A stretch of DNA of 64,000 nt from Cohnella phaseoli. GTDB taxonomy: Bacteria > Bacillota > Bacilli > Paenibacillales > Paenibacillaceae. Below, piece after piece: positions 27,695-36,710 of the stretch. The notes beneath the pieces are model-generated. The model made no database searches. It was not told the origin of the DNA and worked only from the letters and a program-made list of their open reading frames with translations. Location: the NCBI RefSeq assembly GCF_003386235.1, contig NZ_QRDZ01000023.1, forward strand, positions 62,001-126,000, read 5' to 3'. Made by a program: the position numbers and the translations under genes. How positions within the stretch are numbered: position 1 is the stretch's first letter; each line of letters begins with the position of its first letter.

Positions 27695-28318
27695 TTAGCT
27701 TCTTGTAAAAACGAGCCTGCCGAACCGATCGGAAATATGGTAGTTCTCGGCGCCCGTCGGCGACCAAGCTTGGTAGTGACGGGTGCCGTTCGGCTCGTCG
27801 TCGATGCGGAAGAAGTTGACTCTCCACTGCGTCCCGTCTTGCGGAGCTTTGGAGAAGTTCGAGAACGGCAGCCTGAACGTATAGGTGCGCCGTTCTCCTT
27901 CCGCCTCGATCTTCTGCTCGAAGCCTTGAACCTCCCACTCCGAGCCCACCTTAAAGCTATTCGGATCGTTCTCGTCGTCGTGATCGATCATCACATCGCA
28001 GAGCACGCCGTTCGGGCTGACGACAAGCTCCATGTACCGCCTGCACTTGCCCTCTTCGTCGATAAACATCTCCACGACGTCCTGTTCCCACAGCGGATCT
28101 TTGCGATTTGTATACTGCGAGACGACATGCGTGTCCACGCACTCGAATCTCGCGTACAAAGCGTTGTCGTCCCAGCAGACTTTAACGTGCGTCGACTCGA
28201 GAACGTCCCCGCCCGTGACGACGTCCACGAGACTGACGGCAGCGATGCGTTCCCAGATTTCGTTCGTGTAATTCACATATTCGCATGGATAAGTCGGGAT
28301 CTCTGCTAGCTTCGACAT
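27695..28318 (-). CDS. CBM9-like carbohydrate-binding protein, cytosolic
   Basis: 207 residues, a stand-alone beta-sandwich resembling family 9 carbohydrate-binding modules (DOMON-like). Typical features are VKVCWDDNALYARFECVDTH, the acidic EQDVVEMFIDEEGKCRRYME and the late aromatic segment QAWSPTGAENYH. No signal peptide is present, although CBM9 is usually found in secreted xylanases. GGAGG precedes the ATG. It is the last gene of a minus-strand set with a NagB-like enzyme and a PIG-L deacetylase, 60 bp after the former, and converges on the GH4 gene 29 bp away. Confidence 0.82.
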   Translation of the reverse strand: MSKLAEIPTYPCEYVNYTNEIWERIAAVSLVDVVTGGDVLESTHVKVCWDDNALYARFECVDTHVVSQYTNRKDPLWEQDVVEMFIDEEGKCRRYMELVVSPNGVLCDVMIDHDDENDPNSFKVGSEWEVQGFEQKIEAEGERRTYTFRLPFSNFSKAPQDGTQWRVNFFRIDDEPNGTRHYQAWSPTGAENYHISDRFGRLVFTRS

Positions 28319-28378
28319 ATAAACCTCCGTCATTTTCCGAAACTCTGTCATTGAAAAGGGACGGCTTTCATTATACCT

Positions 28379-29329
28379 TTAGTTCATGTCCGCTTCCAGA
28401 GGTCCCGCCAAAGCCTGCAAATAAAACAGCTTGCCAGGCAGCGTCGGCATATACGTCGACGGCAGCCATCTGTTCGGCCCGTGCCGCAGCGTCGTCCATA
28501 GCGACAGCCCCTGCCACTGCATGCCGCGGCCAAGCGCGCCGTCGCAGCCGCCGATGATGCGGTCGGATTGCAGGAATAAACCTGGGCCGACCGTATTCGC
28601 GCGGCAAGGCACGAGCGTCGTCCGGCTCTTGAAGCTGGTAATCGCGTTCTGCTCGATGGTCAGTGGGTGAAGCTGCGCTCCAATGCGGTGGGTCTGCTTG
28701 CTCCACTCTTCGTCGCTGGCGAACTCCGCGCCGAAGTGCGGCTCCCAGAACGCAATATGCATCATCCGTCCGATGCCGAACACGGTAATCAGCTCGGCTC
28801 CCTCCGCCTTCAACGCCGCGATCTTCTCCGCATAAGTCGGCAAAGTCGCTTTTGTGGCGAAGTGACGCTGTGAGGTCGGAACGGTAAGCTCGCCAAGCGG
28901 ACCGTAAAACGCCTGTTCCATCGCGTTCTGGAACGAGCCCGGATTGTCAGATGGCAGCGTGTTCCCTTCCCCGTCGCTCCATTCGTCCATGTTGAAGCCG
29001 TACATGTGCGAGCAATCGACATTCCATTCGTTCAGGAAGTAAACCGCCCACTTGTACATCCCCATCGGCCCTACCGGCAAAATAAACGCGATTTTGCGTC
29101 CGGCTTCCTTGGCGCGGCGAATTTCCGTTGCGATCTCATGGCCCATTTTCACGTCGAGCTCCTGCACTTCTGCACAAGCGACCGGCTGGAACGCTTCGTT
29201 CCAGAATTGCTGACGGTCTCCGATCGTCTCCGGAGCGTTGGCACAACAGCGATCGATCTTCTCCATATCCCACCCGGCGGGATAGAAGCCTTCAAGCAGG
29301 GAGCCTTTGACCGTTTGATTAAAGTTCAT
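28379..29329 (-). CDS. NagB-like sugar-phosphate isomerase/deaminase, divergent active site
   Basis: 316 residues, longer than glucosamine-6-phosphate deaminase (about 240-270). It keeps two NagB landmarks: GFNMDEW, equivalent to the E. coli Asp72 region, and GIGRMMHIAFWEP, equivalent to GVGNDGHIAFNEP. In the second, the His and Glu of the ring-opening triad are kept but the Asp (Asp141 in E. coli) is replaced by Met. Function is therefore uncertain: an amino-sugar isomerase with altered chemistry or a different substrate. I chose the ATG at 29329, 9 nt after AGGAG; the GTG at 29338 is too close. The deacetylase lies directly upstream (28 bp), consistent with deacetylation followed by deamination or isomerisation. 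Confidence 0.8.
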   Translation of the reverse strand: MNFNQTVKGSLLEGFYPAGWDMEKIDRCCANAPETIGDRQQFWNEAFQPVACAEVQELDVKMGHEIATEIRRAKEAGRKIAFILPVGPMGMYKWAVYFLNEWNVDCSHMYGFNMDEWSDGEGNTLPSDNPGSFQNAMEQAFYGPLGELTVPTSQRHFATKATLPTYAEKIAALKAEGAELITVFGIGRMMHIAFWEPHFGAEFASDEEWSKQTHRIGAQLHPLTIEQNAITSFKSRTTLVPCRANTVGPGLFLQSDRIIGGCDGALGRGMQWQGLSLWTTLRHGPNRWLPSTYMPTLPGKLFYLQALAGPLEADMN

Positions 29330-29357
29330 GTTCGGCACTCTCCTATTCTTGTCGTTG

Positions 29358-30068
29358 TTAGGGCAGCAGTCTCTCTGCCGTCAGCCTCGGCCAGGCCTGA
29401 CATTGCTTAAAGCCTTCCGCGTACGGCTTGCCGCATTGCAGCCCGCGGAACTTGGACACCGTCCGCACGAAATCGAGGAAGTCGATTCCGTCGTGCTCGT
29501 ACAGCCATTTGATCTGACTTTGGTGGCAATCGTTCATTTGAATTTTCGTTTCGATGTGATCGCTGATATCCACGTATTCAGTAGGGAGAAAGCCGACTCC
29601 CGCAAGCGTGTCCATGTAATAGATCGGAGCGACTTTATCGTGAGCCTCCTCGTTCGCGTCCGCGCGATAATACGGCACGGTCGCCGCGAAGCTCGCGTCG
29701 AACACCGCTCGCGACACTTCCATATGGTCCTTCATGTAATCCTCGGGCGGATGCGTTATGATATAATCCGGCTTCGTGCGTCGAATGACTTCAACCAGCT
29801 TGCCGATCAACTCGTCCTGGTCCGACTTGACCGCCAGGTCCGGAACGTCCAAGCTGATGACCTCCGCGCCGATCAGCGCGCCGGCCGCCTTAGCTTCCAG
29901 ACTTCTGATCCGTTTCAGTTCCTCCGCCGGAATCACTTTATGGCCTTTGTTGCCGTTAGCCACGTGAACCATCGTCACTTGATGGCCTTGCGCCGCCAGC
30001 TTCGCCAGCGTACCGCCGCAGCCGATCTCCAGATCGTCCGGGTGGCAGCCTACCGCGAGTACGTTCAT
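29358..30068 (-). CDS. PIG-L/LmbE family N-acetylglucosaminyl deacetylase-like
   Basis: 236 residues, cytosolic zinc-dependent deacetylase. The metal motif VGCHPDDLEIGCGGTL is at residues 6-21, and the third ligand region HPPEDYMKDHMEVSR follows near 120. Family members remove acetyl groups from GlcNAc-containing molecules such as GlcNAc-malate of bacillithiol biosynthesis or glycosides. GGAGG lies 7 nt before the ATG at 30068. The frame remains open far upstream (to 31142) through the antisense of the AraC gene; I reject that extension. It is the first gene of the minus-strand trio; a cre-like site lies about 70 bp upstream. Confidence 0.9.
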   Translation of the reverse strand: MNVLAVGCHPDDLEIGCGGTLAKLAAQGHQVTMVHVANGNKGHKVIPAEELKRIRSLEAKAAGALIGAEVISLDVPDLAVKSDQDELIGKLVEVIRRTKPDYIITHPPEDYMKDHMEVSRAVFDASFAATVPYYRADANEEAHDKVAPIYYMDTLAGVGFLPTEYVDISDHIETKIQMNDCHQSQIKWLYEHDGIDFLDFVRTVSKFRGLQCGKPYAEGFKQCQAWPRLTAERLLP

Positions 30069-30135
30069 CGCCACGCCTCCTAGATTCGTTAAGTTAAGTT
30101 CGAGAGGTCCGTTATCCCCTGCCGACTCCCTTGAG

Positions 30136-30149
30136 TGTAAGCGATACAA
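30136..30149. promoter_or_regulatory. Possible cre site (CcpA) upstream of the deacetylase operon
   Basis: TGTAAGCGATACAA agrees with the cre consensus TGWNANCGNTNWCA at 8 of 10 defined positions and is nearly palindromic. It lies between the deacetylase start and the divergent AraC gene. Moderate support only. Confidence 0.4.
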
Positions 30150-30265
30150 CGCAGCGCAGGCTTTAGCAAAAAGGCCGCGAAACGTGGCAATAAGTCTGTT
30201 TTTCGTCCGTTCCCGAAGATTGCAGCTATTCACGAAAAGAGGATCGAGGCTCGGCGTTCCCATGC

Positions 30266-30271
30266 TATAAT
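30266..30271 (+). promoter_or_regulatory. Consensus -10 of the AraC gene at 30303
   Basis: TATAAT lies 31 bp before the ATG. No recognisable -35 is found 16-18 bp upstream, so this promoter may be weak or activated. Confidence 0.5.
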
Positions 30272-30302
30272 TGAACCAATGAATTAGACGGAGGCCAAGC
30301 CG

Positions 30303-31205
30303 ATGACGAACCCGGACAGAAGCTTCCCCCGCACCAAGCTTAAGGAGCCGTTCGCGGTCAAGCAGCTCGTTTCGTTCCATTATTTCGAGTTTTCCAAGGA
30401 CTTCGCCTTCGAGGGGGAGAAGCACGATTTCTGGGAATTCGTCTATGTGGATAAAGGAGAGCTGGAAGTATTCGCGGACACGGAGGGCTATCGGCTTAAG
30501 CAGGGGGATATGATTTTTCACAAGCCGAACGAATTTCACGGGGTATGGGCCAACAAGACGGTCGCTCCGAACGTGATTATTCTCTCTTTCGTGTGCCGTT
30601 CCGAGGAAATGGCTTACTTTGAAAATAAAATTTTTACGCTGGACGATGAGCAAAAGGGGATTCTCGCACAAATTATGAAAAGCGGATTCGCCGCCTTCCT
30701 CCCTCCGTTCGACGATCCGCGCAACCATACTCTCCGCAGAAAGACGGACGCCCCCGTTGGAGCGGAGCAGCTGCTCAAGCTCCATCTGGAAATGCTGCTC
30801 ATCCGCCTGAGGGACGCCGGAGACCTGCTGGCCCGGCAGGAGCAGCGGCTGTCGGCGTCCATTAAACGAAAAAGCGAGGACGATCTCGTCCAGCGCATGT
30901 GCGAATATATGGAGCAGCACCTCTACGCGGATCTGCGTCTGGAGGATATCTACAAGCAGTTCAACCTGAGCAAAAGCCATGCGCTTACGCTGTTCAAGGA
31001 ACACCGCGGCATCAGCATCATGAAGCACTATCGCCGTCTGAAGATCGAGCAGGCCAAGAGCTTGATCCGCGCGCAGCGGCACACGTTCACGGAAATCGCC
31101 GATAAGCTCGGCTACGGCAGCGTGCACAGCTTCTCGCGGCACTTCAAGTCGGATACGGATATGTCGCCCTCCGAATATCTCAAGACGGTGATTGCCAAAG
31201 TATAG
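30303..31205 (+). CDS. AraC-family transcriptional regulator with cupin domain
   Basis: 300 residues. The N-terminal cupin-like part contains HDFWEFVYVDKGELEV and the pocket segment FHKPNEFHGVWAN. The C-terminal AraC domain has RLEDIYKQFNLSKSHALTLF and the second helix ADKLGYGSVHSFSRHFKS. GGAGG lies 9 nt before the ATG. It is divergent from the deacetylase/NagB-like/CBM9-like genes with a 234-bp gap between them, so it is their likely regulator. The gap contains a cre-like site and a TATAAT -10 but no further gene. Confidence 0.92.
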   Translation: MTNPDRSFPRTKLKEPFAVKQLVSFHYFEFSKDFAFEGEKHDFWEFVYVDKGELEVFADTEGYRLKQGDMIFHKPNEFHGVWANKTVAPNVIILSFVCRSEEMAYFENKIFTLDDEQKGILAQIMKSGFAAFLPPFDDPRNHTLRRKTDAPVGAEQLLKLHLEMLLIRLRDAGDLLARQEQRLSASIKRKSEDDLVQRMCEYMEQHLYADLRLEDIYKQFNLSKSHALTLFKEHRGISIMKHYRRLKIEQAKSLIRAQRHTFTEIADKLGYGSVHSFSRHFKSDTDMSPSEYLKTVIAKV

Positions 31206-31247
31206 ATGTATTCAACAGTCTGTCTCCGCGCAGAGGCGTCTACCAAA

Positions 31248-31280
31248 GAGGGCGATCCGCGAATAAGCGGAATCGCCCTC
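31248..31280. terminator. Convergent hairpin terminator
   Basis: GAGGGCGATCCGC (31248-31260) and GCGGAATCGCCCTC (31267-31280) pair with a single bulge and a 6-nt loop. It lies between the stop of the plus-strand AraC gene and the stop of the minus-strand giant gene, so it may end both transcripts. T-runs are short on both sides. Confidence 0.7.
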
Positions 31281-31288
31281 AAGTCCAT

Positions 31289-34200
31289 TTATGGATAAAT
31301 CTTAACCTCTCGAATCTGCGCCGTATCGTTCCATCCCTTCGAGACATCCAGCTTCACGTATCTCGCTTCGATCTCCGGGAACGCGTAAATCGCATCGTTC
31401 TCGCCGTTATTTACGGCCGTGTATACATCCGTCCAAACGAGGCCGTCTGCCGAAACTCGTATCGTGTATTCATTAGGACCAAGCCTCTGCGCCAATGCGT
31501 TGTTCCTGGCGAATACTTCCACGGCCCGAATGCTTCGCAGTCCGCCCAAATCGAATTGGATCCATGCGGGAGGCGCGCCGATCGGCGCCCACATATTGGA
31601 ATCCGACTCCGCGATGCCGTCGATCGCCTTCACTGCCTCGTATCCGGCCGCTTCGGAGGATGCCGTAACCGAAGCGATCGTCCAAGGCGCCAGCTCCTTC
31701 CTGAACGTCAACTCCTTGATCGCCACTTGATCGGCATACCCTTCCGTGACGTTAAGTCTCAAGTAACGCGCGGACGACGGACTCCAGGAATAGCTGTCAA
31801 CCTTGTTGCCCTGGTCGGTCACGGCTAGAACCGGCGTCCCCCAGCTCGCGCCGTCAAGCGACGTCTGTACCGTAAAGCTCTTCGGTCCGGCGCCCCTCCA
31901 CTGTAAGTCGTCTACCGCCAGCCAAGCGTTCGCTCCGGCCGAATGGCCGTCCACCGCTTCGAAATAAACCTCCGTGCCGACATACGCGGAGACGTCCCAA
32001 GTCTCGATCGCGAACGCGTCGCTCTGCGGCGGTTTGGCGCTGAACAGCACGGCGCCGTCGGAAGCTCTTCGCAAGTAGAAATAATTAAGACCACTCGTAC
32101 CGGACGGTCCGTCGTATCCCGCTTTGCGGAAGGAAAACGTACCGTTCTCCAGCCGGAAGTTTCGGCTCTTCAAGGTACCCGTCGCTGCTTCTCCTCCCGG
32201 GTAGGAAGCGGCATAATAGGTTCCTCGAACCCCGTCGACGCTGCCAAGCGGGCTATAGGCTTGGGGAGAATCTCCAAATGCCGTTCCCGTCGCGGTCCAT
32301 CCCGCCCAGCTGCCGATTTCGAAATCGAAATTTTCGAGCTGCACGATGTCGTCGATCGCTATCCATCCGTAATCCGCATTATCGACAACTTCGTAACCGA
32401 CATTGTCTTCAACCTTGATGTAGACCTCGGTTCCGATATAGTCGGAGACATCCCAATACTGCTGGACGAAATGTCCGGCTTGCGGAGGTTTCGCCACATA
32501 AAGCGGCACTCCGTCCGATGCGCGGATCAGCCAATAATAGTTTTGGTCGTTCGTTCCGTTCCTGCCGTCGTATCCGGCCGCCCGATAAGACAGGACGGGC
32601 TTCTGAACGACGAAGCTTTTGCTCGTCAGCGTCCCCGTTGCCCCATTGCCTTCGGCGTGAGTGGCGGCATAATACTTGCCGTCGTACCCCGGAACCTTCA
32701 AGATCTTCTTGCTCCAAGGCAAGTTCGGATCGGACTTCTGGTAGGTCGGCGCCGTTCCGAATCCGGTGCCCGTTGTCGTCCAACCGGAATAAGTGCCTCT
32801 CTCGAAGCCGTAGTTGCCGCTGAACGTAAAATCGTCCACTCCCAGCCAACCGTAGAGCCCTCCGAAGTTCCCGTCCACGACCTCGAGGTAAACCCGGGTT
32901 CCCATATACGGGGTAACGTCCCAGGTTACCGTTTCGAAAGCGTCGCTCTGCGGAGGCTTGGCGGCGAACAGAATCGAATCGTCCGAAGCCTTTCTCAAAT
33001 ACACGAAATTCAGATCGGAATCGCCCAGCCCCCCGTCGTATCCCGCGATCCGAAAGGTCAGCAGCTCTTTTTCCGGCAGGAAATCGCCGGATGTCAGCGT
33101 CCCCGTAGCCGGGTCCCCGCCGGACTGGGAATCGGCCCAATATCGGCCTCTCCAACCTTTGACCAGGCCGCCGTGGTCGGAAGAAGTCGGGGCGGCGCCG
33201 AATGCCGTCCCGGTAACCGTCCATCCGTCGAAGCTGCCCTGTTCGAACGAATAATCGGAGATTTCTTTGTTTTCCTTGTAGCTGCTCAAGGCCAATGCGT
33301 CTACGCCAAGCCAGCCGTATAGAGGGCTGGAGTTGTCGTCCACGACCTCCAGATACACCTTCGTGCCGATGTCGCGCTTCACTTCAAGCCTTTGAGTGAC
33401 AAACGTATCGCTTTGCGGAGGCTTAATCGCGTAAAGGATCGCGTCATCCGCTGCGCGCCGAACATAAATCCGATTTCGGTTATCCGTGCCCGCCGGACCG
33501 TCGTATCCGACAATACGAACGCTCAATATGTCTTTATCGATCATGAACCCGGGACTCCGGATCGTCCCGACGGCCGTCTCCCCACCCCATTGCGAATCCG
33601 CCCAATAAGCGCCTTTCATACCGCTTACCGCCCCGAAATGGGTCCCGGTCGTCGGTGCAGTGCCGAACGCGGTTCCGCTAACCGTCCAACCTTGGTAGCT
33701 GCCGCTTTCGAACGAGAAGAGCTCGTTTCCGTCGTCGTCCGTCCACGGATAGAGCTCCATTCCGCTTACGGGGTAGACGGCTCCGAGATCGACCGTCAGC
33801 GTCAGCGGACGATCCGGCGATGCGCTCCCCGACTTCCACGCCCCGGAATCTTCCTTGAGGCCGTCCGCAACGTTGTCGGGAGAGTACGGCTTCTCGTGCA
33901 TGTCGGCCTGTACGCCGACGACCGGCAACGAGCCATAGCGAAGCGACTGGATCAGCAAGGGCTCCGTCGCGGATGCGGTATGCAAAATTCTCTTCTGCGG
34001 CAAGGCGCCGGATTGCTCATGAATCGTTCCGCCGGTTGCATGAGTCCACGGAGCCGTCAATTCCACTTCCATCGGGAGGCCGTTCAGACTTGCGTCGGTC
34101 TCGATTCTCAGCGTCTGTCCATTGGCGTAGTATTGCGGATCGGCAGAAAATTGTTCCGGAGAAAATTGGCCGTTCGCCATGTACGGCGGATCGGCTACGA

Positions 34201-36676
34201 CCGCGACGCCCTTGTCGTTCTGCTTGTTGACGCCCATGTAAGCGACATGATAACGATCGCCGTCGAATTTCACCTTGCGCTCGACGCCGGAGGCGTCGGC
34301 GAAATCGCTTAATATCTTGCCCATGAACCCGTCGTAGAACATCTCGCTATCGCTCACAGGAATGGTGCTGAACAGCACTCTCCCGCTTCCGTAACGATAT
34401 TCCACCATGAGCGCATTCCCGTGCTCGTCCGTCAGAACCGGCGTCGCTCCGGGAAGCAAAGCGGTGAATGCCTGTGCCTGGCTGCTGTCGGAGACCGTGA
34501 AGCCTGCAGTCTCTCCCGCTTTCAACGAAGTCAGCCATGCGGGCTTGTTCGCGGCGACGCTGGCCGTCCGCCCGGCGGTCGGCGCGGCTGCGGAGCCTCC
34601 CGATACGCCCATCATCCAGCTGGATACGTTCTCGTCCCCCGAAATGGAGCGGCTGGCGAGATTCAGCTTGTAATTGAAGCTATCCTTCCCGAAGCCGACG
34701 ATCGAATGGCCGTTCTCGACCCAGTCCAGCAATTTCTCCTGGGCGACGTCCGAGGTTAAGGTCAGACTCGAATTGGCCGATACGAGCAGCTTGTAGTTTT
34801 TGAGCGCCCCGTCCTCGATCAGGAAGTCGTCGATCGCGTCCGGCGTATCGAGATAATGAGACCAACTGGCAAAGGGGCGGACGTTAAATCCGAGACCGTG
34901 ATCCCGATCGTAAATCCTCATGTAATCGTCGTATCTATACCCTTTGCGATAGTTGCTGGAGTAGAAAGAATGATAGATTGCCGTTTGGCTTCCTTCCGGC
35001 AGCGGATCGACCGCCAGAAGCCTTCCCGATCGTTCCGCATATTGGCGAAACTCCTCTGTTCCCGCATAGGTCGCGGCAGGGTCCCAGCCGTTCGTATGCG
35101 GAGCCCCGGTCCATCCGTCCCCGGCGAAATCCTCCGCCATGTTGCTGTTATTAAACGTGCCGATCCCTTTCGCGGCGATAAAGAACATCGTATCATCGCT
35201 TAATTTTCTCGTCTCGTAATTCGCATTGTCGATCGCGGTGTCAAACCCGTGCAGACGCGCCGCTGCGGCGATGCCCGCCGCACCAAAGCTCTCGTCCCCT
35301 CCGCTGCTCGCGAAGACGAACGGTTTGTAATCGCTTGCAATTCTGGCGGACAACCCCAGGCTCGCCTGGCTTTCCATGGGCGAGAACAAATAACCTCCGT
35401 CGGTCTCGATGTAAAGCGGCTTGTCCGTCGCGGATCGGACGGCTTCGATCGTCTGCCGGGTATAGTTCGCCAGATGATCGCGCAGCCAGAACATCAGGTC
35501 GGACCAGCTTTGTCTATTATCGAAGGCTCCTGGCATGTTCGTCCTTAGCGGCTTGGGCGGCTGCACTTCGTTCCAGCCGGAATACGACGTCCCCCAGGCG
35601 GAGTTGGCCTCCGCAATCGTAGCGTATTTCGTCTGCAGCCATTCGCGGAATCTCTGTTTGGCATGTTCGTCGTAAACCCATAGCGTGGGATTCACGATGT
35701 CTCCTCCGAAAATCTCGATTCCTCCGAAGTAGCCGGGCCCCGTAATCGCCTGCAGCCTTACGAACGGGTTGGCGCTGAAATGGCCGGCAACCTTCCGGTT
35801 AAAGGCGCTGTACAAGCTCAATGTATCGCTCACGAACGGGTTGGCTTTGACTTCGTCCACGAATTGGCTGCCGTTCTCGTCAATGAGAGGCGACTTTAAT
35901 TACGGCCAATGCTCGGTAAGCAAACCCAAATTCTGCCCGATGAATAGATCGATGCCGTGCGAGGCGAACCGATCCGCCAACTCGTCCGCATACGTCCAAT
36001 CGTAATCGGCATCGTTATTCGGATTCCCTCCGTTCGGAAGCGTCTGCGCGGTAAAGTCCGGCGCATGCCCTACGATAATAGGATTGACCAACTGGATGTT
36101 TGCCCGCTTTAACGCATCGAAGCCGTTTTCCGTCAGCCGCGAGAAATCGTACAAGTCGCCCGCCGACAGCGTCGATACGCGATGAGGCAAAATTTCCGAA
36201 AACCAGTACGCTTCCCGGATTTGGGCGTCGTCGTTAAAGCCCGAAGTAATGTTGATTTTCAAATACCTGGCCTTGGACGGCGTCCAATCGAAGTATGAAC
36301 GTTTATCTGCCGCCAGATCGACCGTTCGGTGAACCTCGTACGAGACGTCGTCCAGCGAAGTTTCGATCGTAAAGCTCCGGGGGCCGTGCCCGACGTTCGG
36401 GTAAAGCTCGAGCGCTCCTACGTACTGCGCGCTGCCCAGGTCGAACTTGATCCACTGGGGCGATGAGAGAGAGGGGGGCGCATCGGCCGCCCATCCGTTA
36501 TCGGCGTTTCCGTAGACGTTATCCGAAGCCTTGGCGGGCTCGTAGCCGGAACGAAACGAGGATGCCGTGGCTTGGTCGATCTGTAAATCCATATTGCTGG
36601 CATCTGCGGAAAACCCGCTCCAGATGACCGAAGCGGCAAGCAATCCGCCCGCTGCGATCGCCTTCCGTATTTTCAT
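31289..36676 (-). pseudogene. Giant secreted glycoside-hydrolase-like gene interrupted by one in-frame TAA
   Basis: One frame runs from a signal-peptide start at 36676 to 31289 (1795 codons) and is broken only by TAA at 35900-35902, after residue 258. The 5' part has a signal peptide (to about residue 27), a discoidin domain (30-165) and the start of the TIM barrel. The 3' part (1523 residues from the next ATG) has the rest of the barrel, an amidotransferase-like segment, four modules of about 150 residues beginning F-E-x-G-[ST] with AFGxAP, and two discoidin-like domains. The protein aligns with the 11533-16791 product across the stop without an indel, so a single substitution (for example GAA to TAA) is the simplest cause. 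The internal piece lacks a signal peptide, so it is unlikely to be functional. A sequencing error remains possible. Confidence 0.85.
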
Positions 36677-36710
36677 ATCGCTGCCTCCTAGGTCAGAATT
36701 CAGAATTCGA

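Noticed and set aside
30069..31142. N-terminal extension of the PIG-L deacetylase to 594 residues
   Set aside because: The extension is antisense to the AraC gene at 30303-31205 and has no similarity to the family, which starts directly at the zinc motif; the ATG at 30068 has a good ribosome site.
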